NCBI GenBank assembly: GCA_940337035.1 | Contig: CALNHX010001064.1 | Location: 124,001-188,000 of the forward strand | Direction of reading: 5' to 3' | Source: Agriotes lineatus | Lineage: Eukaryota > Arthropoda > Insecta > Coleoptera > Elateridae | DNA: 64,000 bases | Shown here: positions 21,932 through 33,875 of the stretch, piece by piece | How positions within the stretch are numbered: the stretch's first letter is position 1 | Layout: each line of letters starts with the position of its first letter | The notes under the pieces: generated by a model | The model's database searches: none | The model's input: the letters and a program-made list of their open reading frames with translations, nothing else | Told to the model about the DNA's origin: nothing | Translations under genes and position numbers: made by a program

Positions 21932-22097
21932 TGAGAATATTTAAATACTCTAAAAATATTTAAATACTAAATACTTTGCAAAGTATTTGCATATACAAAT
22001 ACAACCCATTAAGAAGTATTTAAATACCTAGTAATTAAATACTACAAAGTATTTAAATAAAAAAAGTATTTACAAATACAAATACTGCCCAGCTCTG

Positions 22098-22965
22098 ACC
22101 AGGGACCTAATCAGCATGACACTGAAGATCACAACCAAATAATGGTCCAAACGGATATATCAAAAAGTTTTAACGTGAACAGGGGCTTAAAGCAAGGAAA
22201 CCCCCTATCCCCAATTTTATTTAGTATTGTGCTGGAATTCATTTTGAGGAAAAGCCGCTTTAACATGAACTACAACATCTTGACACGATCATACAAATGT
22301 CTGGCTTATGACGACGATTTATTACTAATGGTAAGAACGCAAGAAAAGCTAAAAATGTTACTAAGGCAGTAGGGCTTGTAATAAATGAAGAAAAATCCAA
22401 GTGTATGATTTTAGGCAAAGAAGCCAAAGAAGTAAACCAAAACCTTATAATAAAAAACATACGAGAAGGCAAGACATACAAATTTAAGCTGAAAGATTGG
22501 GCAGTGTATTTGGGGGTAGAGTTAAATAACAAGGGAGACATAACACCGGAATTGGAGAAGTGTTTGGCGGCTGGTTCCAGATGTGCAGGTTTGTTAAAGA
22601 ATATATTTAACAACAAAAACATTTCGCGATCTTTAAAAATAAAGGTGTACAAAACAATAATAAGACCTATTGTGACATATGGGTGTTGACAAAAGAAAAC
22701 AATGCAAGAATATAAATTTGGGAAAGGTAGATTCTAAGGCAAATATATGGTGGAATACAAGATAATGAAGGATGGAGGCGCAGAACAAACATGGAGTTAG
22801 AAGAACTGTATGGAGAACCGAAAATAAACACCTTCATATAACACAACCAACTACGATGGATGGGACATATAATGAGAAGCAATGAAACACGTTTAGCAAA
22901 ACAAATATTTAAGAAACATCTGGGAGGAAGAAACAAGAGGGCGCCCAAACAAAATATGCTCAGCA
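22098..22965 (+). mobile_element. Degenerate LINE (RTE/L1-like), RT and C-terminus
   Basis: 5'-truncated copy starting in the RT: GLKQGNPLSPILF, CLAYDDDLLL (FADD-box relic) and YLGVELNNKGDI, then a stop after IVTYGC at 22689. The C-terminus continues in other frames with QLRWMGHIMRSNE at about 22852. Several stops and shifts. Close in style to 23270-25076. Confidence 0.75.
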
Positions 22966-23269
22966 AGCAGGGCGGGTTCTTTATTACGTTAGAATCAGGG
23001 CTACAATTCCATTAAACGAGATAAAAGATGTTAAATGTTAAGGCACCGCCACTTTCGGATTGAATCGGGAAAATCAACACAGGTAGGCCCACAGCTTTCT
23101 ACTTCTACCTTGGCATTGTTTGGTCGACGAGCCACATACAACACTGACTTACGTTGCAGAAAAACTCTGATGCAACTTCCTAAACTCCTTTCACAAAAGA
23201 AAATACATACAAATCGCATGAACAACAAAAGAAAAACATCGTTAAATAAAAATGAACTATATTAACAAG
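22966..23269. other. Unassigned spacer between LINE copies
   Basis: About 300 bases with no recognised coding or repeat structure. Confidence 0.4.
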
Positions 23270-25078
23270 AAGAAATAGAGAAATCGCATAAAAATAATAA
23301 CTCAAGGATATTCTACAGAAAGCTGGCCAGAAAGAAACAAAAATTTAATCAGACTACAATTGGACTAAAGGACAACGAAGGAAAGTTATGCCTGGGAGAG
23401 AAAAAAATAATGGATATCTGGGTGGAACATTTCAGCAAAACGATGGTAAAACAAGATCATAATAGAGTAGAGATGGAAGACATTGAAAACACGAATCGGG
23501 ATTATAATCTACCCACATGGAAGGAGTTCATGGAAGTAGTCAAGAAGATGAAGAACAATAAGGCTCCAGGCACAGATGCCATCACAAATGAGTTAATAAA
23601 AAATGCGGATGAAGCTCTAGTCAAAAGGCTGTTTGAGTTAATAAAACAAATATGGATATCCAAAACGATCCCCCAGGATTGGAGAACTGCAATTATAAGG
23701 CCTATATTAAAAAAAGGGAATAAGACACTACCAGGGAATTATAGACCGATATCCTTATTAAATGCTACTTATAAATTGCTAGCAAATGTGGTGAATAAAC
23801 GTTTACAGAAAGAAGTAGTCGACAAGATCGGACTTTACCAGTCCGGTTTCAAGGACGGAAGATCAGTGGTGGATAACATATTTATTCTAAGACAGGTACA
23901 TGAGAAATGCAGCAAGAAAAATATACAAGTACATGCAGCCTTTCTAGACTTCAAGCAAGCTTATGATTCCATTGAGAGGAACCAAATAATCCAAGCGATG
24001 GTAGACCTTGGGATTCCAACTGAACTGATAGCACTAGTTAAGATGACCCTAAAGGCAACAATAAATAAAGTGAGGTTCCAAAATGAAGACTCCGAAATCT
24101 TTGAGAGCAATGTAGGACTCCGACAAGGCGACCCCTTAGCAACAACTCTGTTTAACATTGTCCTAGAAAGTATAATGAGGAAGAGCAGTGTCGACCGAAC
24201 ACGAAACATTTTAAAAAACTCGCATCAATGCCTCGCTTATGCCGACGATGTGGTCTTCCTGTGCAGGACTAAAGAGGAATTAAAATCCTTGGTCAGAGAT
24301 TTTCAGAAGAAAGCAAGCAAGGTTGGACTAGAAATAAATCCGACAAAATCACTATATATGATTCTAGGTAACAAGAAACAACCAGAGAACCAGCATTTAG
24401 ATATCAAAATCGATGAGCTAAAAACGATAAAACTAAAACTAGTTAACAAAGCTACCTACCTAGGCGTCGAGTTCACAAGCGAAGGAGATTACGAAAACGA
24501 AATTAATAAAAGAGTCCTGGCAGGATCTAAAAGCATAGGGTATTGGAGGAGTACTTAATAACAAAATTACCACTAGAAAAACTAAATTAAGAGTATATAA
24601 AACGATTATACGTCCTACAGTGACTTTCGCAAGTGAAGTATGGGCCACCACATCACAGAGTGAGAAGATAGAAAGTTGGGAGAGAAGAATGCTGCGCAGG
24701 ATCTTCGGAGGGGTGTGCGAAAATGGGGTCTGGAGACGTAGAACAAACAAAGAACTAGAGGAGTGCTATAAAGATACACCGATAGGAACCATAGTAAAAC
24801 AAAATAGGTTAAGGTGGCTAGGACATATGGAGAGGATGAGTGACACGGACCCGGTTAAAAGAGTGCTCAAAAGTGAAACAGGTGGTAAAAATAAACGTGG
24901 TAGACCTAAAAAGACCTGGTGGGACTGCGTAAAAGAAGATTTGAAAAACTGCAACATTAAAGAATGGGAGAAGACAACTAACTAGGGAAAAGAAGGAATG
25001 GAGAAAAATAATAGGAACACTAAGCCATAGGCCTTCTGGCCTGTAGTGCTGTTATATATATATATATATATATATATT
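23270..25078 (+). mobile_element. LINE (RTE/L1-like), 5'-truncated, one frameshift
   Basis: Begins upstream of the RT and ends in a short 3' UTR with an AGGCC/GGCCT hairpin (about 25027-25042) and a (TA)n tail (25053-25076). The same 3' UTR motif is seen at 43690-43735 on the minus strand, which ties those copies to one family. Confidence 0.85.
23410..24985 (+). pseudogene. LINE reverse transcriptase and C-terminal domain
   Basis: RT motifs: NNKAPGTDAITNEL, IIRPILKKGNK, NYRPISLLNATYK, FLDFKQAYDSIE, GLRQGDPLATTLF and CLAYADDVVFLC (about 24232). The frame closes at 24556 and coding continues one frame over: TVTFASEVWAT, RMLRRIFGG, RLRWLGHMERM, RGRPKKTWWDCVKEDL, ending at 24985. One indel near 24540 separates the two. 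Otherwise nearly intact, so it is relatively young. Confidence 0.85.
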
Positions 25079-26489
25079 AACAATAATATGTGAATGAACA
25101 AGGGTTTAAAACAAAAATAAAGACAACGACATGGGTTAGTGAGGGTTAGGTTATATTACGTAACGTACGGTACAGTAAACTTGACTACAAATGAACGTAA
25201 TGCAGAATGACTCGCAAACGGTAACAACATTGAACAATCACAATACTGACTCAATAACAAGGATACTTGACGTTAAGTACAAAAACGTGGCTCAAATACT
25301 TCAATTGCCACAACGTTCAGTTAAGCAGGAACATAAGGTGTGACAGCAATTCATTAATTTGACAAATCGGCAACTACAATGATTCAAGTGATAAATGCTA
25401 CGACGACATTAACGCACAACTGTCCGACACATTGACGGGACGCTACGTACATTGTACGCAGAATAAATCTAATACAGAATAAAAAGGGTACCGGAAGGAG
25501 TTTATTTAGTTTCATTCGACGTCCAGCAGAGTTGTAGATGGTCGTCTATCCAACAAACTGCTCTAAGATGCCTGGAGAAGTTGCACAATAGCAACGGGAA
25601 ACTGCTGATGGAAGCGGTTTGGGTCTAACATCCGCGTGAGGGTAAATATGAAGTCCGTGGCCATATAGCAATGCTCGAAACGGGAAGAACGGAACTTCGG
25701 CATGCACAAATAAGCCTATTACTGAAATTCCCACGATAATAATGCGTCAAACGGCGTAATTTGAAGCTGCCACTTCGCAATAACCAAGAATGCCTACAAC
25801 GACACCCATGGATGCTCAACGAAAATCCCACGACCAACTGCCCTAACACGTGCATTGACTCCTTCAGAAGGCACCAAAAATCTATGAAAAGCACACAGTT
25901 CCAAGGCACAAAAACTGACGAAAAGCACACAGTTAGTTCTTAAAGCGGAAGCGGGCAATTTCTTCAAAGGGCACCAAATCGCGTCAGGCAAGGCGGCCGG
26001 GGCGTGAATTCAAAACACGTATTTTCTAACTTAGAACGGAAGCGGTAGTGAATTGTTCAGGGCTGCGATGCTAAGACCAAATGCAAGGTGCACGCGCTAC
26101 TTAGCTGCTTGCTTTCTTCAACTCATTGGCCACGCGGAAATTTCAGCATGACGAAACATAATTTCACTTACACAGGGGGACCACATGTAAGTCATGCAGT
26201 CGCCTCGCTGGAACCAGGAACTCATTGAAAAGGCAGTAAGAGCAGAATGGCGTCACCCAGACGGCATGCGAGAACAAAGCTTTATTTAGCGCAATCAAAG
26301 ATCCTGAAACAAACTGCAAAATGTTAGCATTTAAAATGAGCGGAAAGAAGGATCAGACGAACTAAAATTTTGAGTCCTCGCCGAACTTTTAATTTAGGCG
26401 TGGCTGAACTGAGAAAAGGATTAAAATCAAGGCTAAACTGAGCGAAAAGGGCGAAAATACAGCAAATTGTCCTCACAATTTCTACATTT
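25079..26489. other. Unassigned 1.4 kb, no gene seen
   Basis: Mixed-composition DNA with only short chance frames. A 20 bp-scale direct repeat of GCACACAGTT occurs at about 25889 and 25926. Confidence 0.5.
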
Positions 26490-26760
26490 TACTATTATTT
26501 TTTATGTAATGTCACCATCCAATGCTGTCGCTTTGATTGTTTTCTTTTTGGCTATGATTCTAATACTGTCTTACTAATGCTGTCTTTAATTATCTTCCAT
26601 GTGATTTCTGGATCATCAGTCTGTATTTTCGATATTCTTTCATTCCACTTTGTAATGTTTCTTGGAACTGTTCTCTATTTACTATTTTCATTTGTGGTTG
26701 ATTTTTTGGTTGGTTTGTGCATATGTCTGATTTTTATTTATTTCTAAATTCAAACCAGTT
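26490..26760 (-). mobile_element. Possible LINE relic (region between endonuclease and RT)
   Basis: The minus strand reads WNERISKIQTDDPEITWKII followed by KDSISKTVLES, in the style of the LINE linker seen at 1640-1720 and 31390-31440. Weak and short. Confidence 0.35.
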
Positions 26761-27440
26761 ACTCTACCTTGTATTACCTACTGCCATCGGCGCCAGAGGC
26801 AGTTCACTTGATCCTTCGAATGAATGGCTCCTACCAGCTTATGATGGACGGTGTTTTTTATATTTAATAATTTGCCGTCTTATATTTATACCACCCATCA
26901 ATCTTCATTGTATAAAATGTGTTGTCTATCTTATGGTCTATGAGTTGGAGGCCAGCCACTACGCCTCATAGTTATAGTACATGCAATCTTCAGCCTCGTT
27001 ATTAGCAATCCTGTAACCTCTAAAAATTTCTTATTTAAAGCGGTTTACTCAAATTCCTTTTTTCTTATTTCCTGCAGATATCTCCTTTTAAATTATGATG
27101 AACAAACATATTTTTCATGTTTGTATTCACCAGCTTGGTGGAAATTCACATTTTTAGAAATACTTAAAACTGCTCTATCAATTGTTCATATTTCATTAGG
27201 AATCTATTGCGTGTAAAGGGCAGCCAAAAAAAAACACGATTGCTTCAAGGTTATGCCACGCTTTGTTTGACTTATTTTTCAAGTAGGTTTGTTCTGAAAC
27301 ATAACAAAAATCTTCCTGATAGACATCCAAAATACGAAATATTTAGGAAGGCAGTTTTGTACTGTATATTTTTTCAAATTCTGGTCTTGTAAATTTATTA
27401 TTCTTTGCATAAGATTTTCAAAATGTTATTTATATACGTG
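26761..27440. other. Unassigned spacer, no gene seen
   Basis: AT-rich DNA. No convincing coding frame, repeat boundary or RNA gene. Confidence 0.4.
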
Positions 27441-27675
27441 TATTATAATAATAATAATAATAGCCAACCCGTACAATCCCATAGTTGCGCAAAAGCCTCC
27501 CCCCTTGACTTCCATTCGGTCTTATCTGTTGTTACCAGCCACCATCTCGGCCCTACTTGCTCTTCTAGCTCGGTACACCATCTTACTGTTGGCCTTTGTC
27601 TTTTCCTTTCTCCATCGTGTGGTATCCATTTTGTAACAGTGTTTGTCCACCTACATTCAGCTAAACAATGTTAGT
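27441..27675 (-). repeat. LINE 3' UTR-like or SINE-like relic with (TAA)n end
   Basis: Starts with (TAA)n at 27446-27462, then GCAAAAGCCTCCCCCCTTGACTTCC. The same layout recurs at 30660-30870: (TTA)n, then CCTCCCCCTTCTGCTTCC. Lies on the minus strand if the microsatellite is the 3' tail. Confidence 0.5.
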
Positions 27676-27685
27676 AGTGTGTATA

Positions 27686-28111
27686 CAGGGAATTTATTTT
27701 AATAGTTAACATAGCAGTTTCGTTTCTATGCCACCATTTAATCATACATGTCATTTCCATAGTTACAAATGAGACCAATAGATTAGAGCGTGTATTTTAT
27801 GAGTTAACATAGGAATTATTATTTGTCAAAAAGACAATTAAAAGTTATCCTAATGTATACCACTGAAGAAAATATATAATACACAAGTTGTTCCTAGAAT
27901 CCTAGGTATCTGCTTTTTAGTTGCATACCTAGATTCCGGTAACATAATTAAAGTTTCTTATTAGCAAGTACCTAATTCAAAATCGTATGTTAACTCGTAA
28001 AATAAACGCTCTAATCTATTGATTTCATTGGTAACTATGGAAGTGACCTGTATGATTAAATGCTGGCATAGAAACGAAACTGCTATGTTAACTATTAAAA
28101 TAAATTCACTG
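27686..28111. mobile_element. MITE with about 130 bp terminal inverted repeats and TATA duplication
   Basis: Termini CAGGGAATTTATTTTAATAG and its complement (CAGTGAATTTATTTTAATAG read from the right). Arms 27686 to about 27815 and about 27983-28111 are about 90% complementary, including GTTAACATAGCAGTTTCG. TATA flanks both sides (27682-27685 and 28112-28115). The central 165 bases are non-coding, with a smaller inverted pair (CCTAGAATCC... / ...CCTAGATTCC). Confidence 0.88.
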
Positions 28112-28364
28112 TATATTGAAAGGGGGCATTGAAGACAAAAAATATGAACCAATTGTCCCTTTCTTTTTATTGTGCTGCATAGCGCTGTCACCTAGAAATA
28201 TGTAGACAAACTATAGTTTACCAATATAAACATTTCTACTCCAGCTATGCGACTTAACTAACGGTTTGTGCCTGTGGTCTGTGCAGCTGTGTGTGCATAA
28301 GAAAAGCAGGCACAGGCAGATGTTTTAGCAGCTGCAAATATAAAAAATTACAAGACTTCTTGGA

Positions 28365-28400
28365 AATATTCAGGTATCCTAGCCACTAGACCATATCTGA
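28365..28400 (-). repeat. tRNA-Glu-like 5' half
   Basis: The minus strand reads ATATGGTCTAGTGGCTAGGA followed by TACCTG, the D-arm and anticodon-stem start of tRNA-Glu. The rest is lost. Followed by the same GATGTTGnTnnTGCTGTT-type sequence as the fuller copy below. Confidence 0.5.
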
Positions 28401-28482
28401 TGTTGCTAATGCTGTTACAAATATTTCATTAATGCTTATTATACAGATAAAAATTAAAGATGACACTAATTTAAAAAAGTAT

Positions 28483-28553
28483 TCCGCTACTGGGAATCAA
28501 ACCCGAGCCCCCTGGGCGAGAGCCAGTTATCCTAGTCACTAAACCATATTGGA
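28483..28553 (-). tRNA. Degenerate tRNA-Glu(CUC)-like sequence, probable pseudogene or SINE head
   Basis: The minus strand has ATATGGTTTAGTGACTAGGA, an anticodon loop with CTC within GGCTCTCGCC, a variable region, and GGGTTTGATTCCC (T-arm). The acceptor stem keeps about five of seven pairs, and the D-loop GG is changed to GA. Length 71. These defects and the neighbouring half copy argue against a working tRNA. Confidence 0.55.
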
Positions 28554-30659
28554 TGGTGATTGTTCGTCGTTGCTGTGGTTGTTGTTACTCATATCCCGAA
28601 TAAAAAATTATAGAATTTAAAATTTTTGTCCTTGATGTGTACTTATTTGGTCCACGTGTTAATATTAGTTACATTTCACGGAAATCCCGACATAAGGCCG
28701 CATGAGAACCATATATTTAATAACTACTAGATTGCTAGCGGCTATGATTGGGGAGGTCACGAAGTAAGCGAGACAGACAACCAACTCTTCAATGTATATG
28801 GTGAGCTGTGTGCAAGCGTGTCGGCGTCGTCCGCGCGGTGGGGAAGCGGTCAAGTTTAAAATTCGCTTCTAAAAGTGGAGTTTGAATTCTCAGGCATGCG
28901 CACGAGACGCGTAATACTCAGAGTGAGACTATGTCGGCGCCGTAATGTTTTCGGCCGTTCCCAGGCCCTACTAGCAATATAGTAAGTAATACATATATGA
29001 TGAAAACTAAATGGAAGCATGTTTTAAAATAGTGCCTGATAAAACTCTTGCGATTCCAGGATAAACTTAGTTTCCTGCTCCCCATAAGCGTTGAGTAACT
29101 AGTTACATAATTTAAGCGCTAATATACAGTGTGTCTTAATTCTTTCGTCCCATACTATGCACCATTTATAACCAACGTATTTCCTTTCAGTGTAGTGTAA
29201 ATGCTTCGTGCAAAAATTAACTATAATTCAATTCGTATCAATGAAACTTAGAACTACCCTGCATGGATTGTTGTAGTCGAAAAGTTGGTTTAATATAAGT
29301 AAATTTTGGCACGTTGTTTGCTTGGTAATTATTTTATTTCGTTCTGTTTTCAACCAGGGAAATCAGTAAAACAGTTACAGTGACGGAAATGGCGGATATG
29401 CCGTCAGAAAGAGTGGCTTTTCCCAGTTCAAGATCCACCATTCTGACCAGGACCGTCTCTAAAACTTGACCGGTAAACGTTTTTTCTTTTTCATTGTGCA
29501 GTATTGCTTTTATAACACAATACTAACGAACCTAAAGAACATAAACCGACTCTTCGACTGTACACATGCTCACCCCCTTCGTTGGTGTCTAAAGATATCT
29601 TTGTTGCAGGGTGCGAATTCTTACTACTGTGTCAATTGGCCTTGGAGCACTATTTATATTAAAGCAGTGGCCGGAAGTGCAAGATATTGGATCGCACGTT
29701 ATGAAGCGCCTCAAGGATACGCTGGATCCTGTCAAATAGCGTCTGCTGTATCCCTTTAGCAAATAAACTCTCTAGCTTAATAGCGTTCCGGCGATTTTCG
29801 TTTTTCGACGATGCGGAATGTATTTTAAGCAAACGCTTGACTGATTTTTATCAGTAGAATGTAATTTTAGTTTGGTTTCGCTCTTACACTAAGACCAACC
29901 ACTATGTTCTATCATTTATATAGAGGTAGCCTCGCTGTTGCGTTATCTATGTACATACTTAAGCTGTTGAATTTTCTTGTTGAACCCCCGATGAATGTTA
30001 GTGTTTTTATGATTTGTCAGTCGTTATGGGTTTGCGAATGATAAACTACACATACGTTCGTCCATTAGCAGTGTAGGCATTTTTACAGAGTTATTGTCCT
30101 GTCCATTAGATCAAGTAGGGTGATCTTGAGATGTTATTTATTTTCGTATTTGCGTGATAGTCGAATGATCGTGTCTCTGTTTTTGTACACATATAATTTG
30201 TAAGAAGTAGTGATTCTCTGATATTGTTTGAGGTATTTAGCTTTTATTTATATTTTTGTAGTTTACAAGTGTATCATTTTATTTATATACATTGTGAAAC
30301 AGTGCAAGATTCAAAGAGATTAAATATTAATTGATAAAAGTCGTTTGCATTTCGAGTTCAACTAAGTGGAAAATCGAAGTGACACAGTTTGCTACACCAA
30401 AAGCGGTTTGAAAATCACATTTGAAATATATAAAAGTTGTTAAAAATTCTCGTACAAGTATACAACTGGGAGTTGCTAACTCTGGTGTAGTTACAGACAC
30501 AATTAAATAAAAATTCCAGTATAGACCAGTAGCCTGGAACGTTTTGCGTTCACTAACCCAACATTTCAGTATAACTTTATGAGACATTTTATTTAATCTT
30601 TAGTCCGTATACCGTTAGGTGTCGAACTTTTATGAAGTATTATAACAAATGTATACTTA
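28554..30659. other. Unassigned 2.1 kb, no gene seen
   Basis: No supported gene. A locally GC-rich patch occurs at about 28800-28960. A short minus-free frame at about 29390-29468 is discussed among the rejected items. Confidence 0.5.
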
Positions 30660-30870
30660 ACTTTATTATTATCAGCCATTCGGACCCCGGTGTCGGGCAA
30701 GGGCCTCCCCCTTCTGCTTCCATTTAGTTTTACATGATCCGCCCAATTCCTTCCGTCATTTTTTCCCATTTTTTCACTTATCTCTGTAATTCTCACTTTA
30801 TCGCTTAGCTTAAGTTTAACATGGATCTCTCTATTTTTACTTGTGTAACTTAATTTCTGCATTAGTTTCA
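30660..30870 (-). repeat. LINE 3' UTR-like or SINE-like relic, second copy
   Basis: (TTA)n then CAGCCATTCGGACCCCGGTG and GGGCAAGGGCCTCCCCCTTC. Parallels 27441-27675. Such CCTCCCCC-containing 3' ends are common in insect genomes. Confidence 0.5.
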
Positions 30871-31310
30871 TATTTAATGTTTGAGCACCATAAGTTATAG
30901 TCGGGGTTACACACTTGTTAAATACACTTCTTTGTAGACCTATAGAATGTCGCTATTTTTTAGAATATGTATGAGAGACCAGAAGCACTTCTAACCCTTA
31001 TCAATTCCATTGATTTCCGGCTTGGTTCTGCCGGCGTACACAAATCAAACAAGTAGAGACACTCATGCCAAATGTTGAAACCTGTCTAGAGTGCCTGGGA
31101 CAGTGACTTAGGGGGTATTTCTAAGCCTCCAAGTTCTACCAATCAGAGCCAGTGTATATAGGAGAGTATTCTTTGATCTATGAAAATGTCACCATCGCCT
31201 CCATGTTTACTCCCATCAGCAATAACTGATTAAGTTATGTCTAAAACTTTACTTGAAATTGGCAAGACTGTAAGTCTTTAAGAAAACAGGAAAGTATATA
31301 AATTAAACCT
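30871..31310. other. Unassigned spacer, no gene seen
   Basis: No recognised features. Confidence 0.4.
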
Positions 31311-32795
31311 GTTACAGCAACAAGATGTAAAGGAGAGATATGATAACAAATTGGATGAATACATTAACAGGAAGGAAGACAATCAAAATATAGAACAACA
31401 GTGGAAGAGTATTGAGGAAACAATACATGGTGCAGTGGAGGAAATACTAGGTAGGAAGCAGAATTGTACAGAACACAATTGGTTCGATCAGGAATGCAAT
31501 AAAGTAGTGACTATGAGAGCAAAGGCAAGACTTTTAATGCTGCAAAAAAGTACCGAAGGAAGTAAAGAGGAGCATGAGAAACAGAGAAAGAATGCTAAGC
31601 AAATATGTAGACGTAAAAAAAAGGGAGTACTACACAAAGAAAATGGAGAAAATGGAAGAAAACTATAGAAACAAGGACGTGAGAAATCTATTCAAAGGGG
31701 CGAAAGCGGTTAAACAAGGTTTCCATGGAACCATTACCTTATGTAAAAACAAGGAGGGAAATTTAGTGGGTGGAGAAATGGAGGTACTAGAGAGATGGAA
31801 AGAGTATTTTACAGAGGAATTAAATGTGACTAAAGACGAGATACAAGAAGAGGCAATCCAAGTGGATAAACAAGTACAACCACTGAATCACCAGAGTTCA
31901 AAGAAGTAGAAGAAGCAATAGAGTCTTTAAAGAACAATAAAAGCCCAGGAAACGACAAACTACCATCAAAATTGATCAAGTATGGGAGCTTACAACTGCA
32001 TAAAAAAATACATCTGCTAATAAAAGAAATTTGGGAAAAAGAACAAATGCCGCAAGATTGGTCTAAACCAATCATATGCCCTATTTTTAAAAAAGGGGAC
32101 AAAACACAATGTAGTAATTATAGAGTTATTGCACTGCTCGGAACTATCTATAAGGTTTTAGCAAGAGTTATCGCTAACCGGATAAGAATTTATACGGAGA
32201 AAATAGTAGGCGAGTACCAGGCAGGTTTTTTAAAAAATTGATCATTTGTAGACCACATTTTCTCAATAAGACAAATACAATCCAAGTTCCATGAACAAAA
32301 TACCGATACGTTTATTTTATTTGTAGATTTTCGAAAGGCGTACGACAGTGTAATAAAGAAATAGCTATACAGAGCAATGTCAAAATTAGGAATACCGAAT
32401 GAAATAGCCAACTTGACAAGGATGACACTAAATAATACACAAAACCAAGTCAGAATACAGGGAATTTTATCAGACTGCTTTAATGTTAACAGCGGTGTGA
32501 GACAAAGAGACCGTTTGTCTGCATTATTGTTCAATCTACTTTTAGAACAAGTGATTAGAGAGGCACATATAAATACAAGGGCACCGTATATAATAAGTTA
32601 CACCAGTGTTTCGCTTATGCCGATGATGTGACCTTGATAGCACAAACAAAAAAGAACTTAGTGAAATTTTTAATAGACTACAAGAAACAGCAAAGAAATT
32701 TGGATTGACAATAAACAAGGAAATGTCTCAATACATGGTTTTTGGAAGAGATAAAAAAGGGCAAAATTATTTAAAAACAAAGGATGAAAAAGGCT
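31311..32795 (+). mobile_element. Degenerate LINE (RTE/L1-like), linker and RT
   Basis: Coding pieces in several frames: WKSIEETIHGAVEEILGRKQ (31400), EYYTKKMEKMEENYRNKDVR (31630), SLKNNKSPGNDKLPSKLIK (31925), WSKPIICPIFKKGDKTQCSN (32060), YQAGFLKN then a stop (32240), LFVDFRKAYDSVIKK (32315), VNSGVRQRDRLSALLFN (32490), CFAYADDVTLIA (32610). At least four frame breaks. Ends abruptly where the Jockey-like leader begins. Confidence 0.75.
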
Positions 32796-32816
32796 TCTAC
32801 TTCCTATGTCGAGACT

Positions 32817-32922
32817 GAGTTTTACCTCTGACGTGGTTAACACGTTGAGTTACCGTGCCCTTCTATCCCTTCCCTTGCAAAGAGTTTCGCCTCTGGCGTG
32901 GTTAACATGTTAAGTTACCGTT
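32817..32922 (+). repeat. Leader direct repeats (two copies, period about 63 bp)
   Basis: GAGTTTTACCTCTGACGTGG at about 32821 recurs as GAGTTTCGCCTCTGGCGTGG at about 32882, each followed by TTAACA, GTTnAGTTACCGT. Tandem leader repeats can be internal promoter units in LINEs. That role is inference. Confidence 0.65.
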
Positions 32923-32954
32923 GCTATTAAACTTACTGCCATCGTTACTTCAAA

Positions 32955-33870
32955 ATGCCGTATAACAAAGTTTGTACCATTAATAATTTAACAGTTGTCA
33001 ATTGGAATGCCAATGGCATTAAAGCTAAACGATCAGCATTTATAGATTTCCCAGCCAGACACCACGTTGATGTAGCATGTATAATGGAAACCCACCTCAT
33101 TCCCAACGAAACATTTAGAATTCCTGGATATATTACCCATCGAAAAGACAGAGAAGGATTAATAGCCTCAGGTGGAGTTGCTATCATTATCAAAAAACAC
33201 CTTGCCTATCACGAGAAATCAAAAATTGAACTAAGCAGTTTAGAAACGATTGCAATAGACATCACTCTAAAAGAAATAGGCCGATTAAAAATAATAGCAG
33301 CAGATAAACAACCAAACAATAGACTAAATGAACAGGACTTAATACACATATTTATCAACCCACTCTAGTATTAGGAGACTTTAATTGCAAAAATACAATT
33401 TGGGGATGTCGGGCCAACAACCCAGATGGATCAAGCTACACAACTTATCGACAGCACATGCATTTCAAATTTCTGCACCTAATGAATTTACATATTACCC
33501 TTATCGGATAGATCACCAACCAGACATATTCGATATAATATAGATGAAGAAACTATAATTACCAATACATCAAAATGTGATCACTGATTTAGATTCAGAT
33601 CATATACCCGTTGTAACTAATCTAATAGGCAGACCACAGATTACCAAACCCACGCCAAAACTAATCAATGGCATTATTGAATGGGACTCATTCAGTTCAA
33701 AACTAAATAATAACATTAAAAACCCTGGTAACATACAAACAACAGAAGAACTAGATTCAGCGATACTTCACTATACTAAAGCTATACCTACAATCGCCTG
33801 GACCTGATAGTATATCAAACATAGCTCTGCAAAACCTAACCAAGAAAGCACTGGCATACCTGGCAACCAT
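32955..33870 (+). pseudogene. Jockey-like ORF2, endonuclease and start of RT
   Basis: ATG at 32955. VVNWNANGIKAKRSAF, ETHLIPNETFRIPGYI, GGVAIIIKKH (33000-33210), then a stop at 33366. LVLGDFNCKNTIWGC follows one frame over. DSDHIPVVTNLIG (about 33595) is the endonuclease end. Then SPGPDSISNIALQNLTKKAL leads to the insertion point at 33875. Several frame breaks. Confidence 0.75.
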
Positions 33871-33875
33871 CATAT

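Larger units (their letters stand above)
20690..22097. mobile_element. hAT-like MITE relic with AAATACTTT-type subterminal repeats
   Basis: Many copies of AAGTATTT/AAATACTT occur near both ends of this stretch, and it terminates at 22097 in CTGCCCAGCTCTG, a terminal sequence style I associate with non-autonomous hAT elements. The matching CAGAGC end was not found on the left, so the left boundary is a guess. An L2-like fragment lies inside it. Confidence 0.4.

Noticed and set aside
25546..25991. Overlapping frames of 60-101 codons
   Set aside because: Translations are not similar to any family I know, and all frames are equally open.
28483..28553. Functional tRNA-Glu(CUC) gene
   Set aside because: Two acceptor-stem mismatches and the lost D-loop GG make function unlikely. 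Kept only as a tRNA-like sequence.
29380..29470. A short frame reading MADMPSERVAFPSSRS, like the BEL integrase MADLPxxRV region
   Set aside because: Only about ten residues agree and neighbouring integrase motifs are missing, so chance cannot be excluded.
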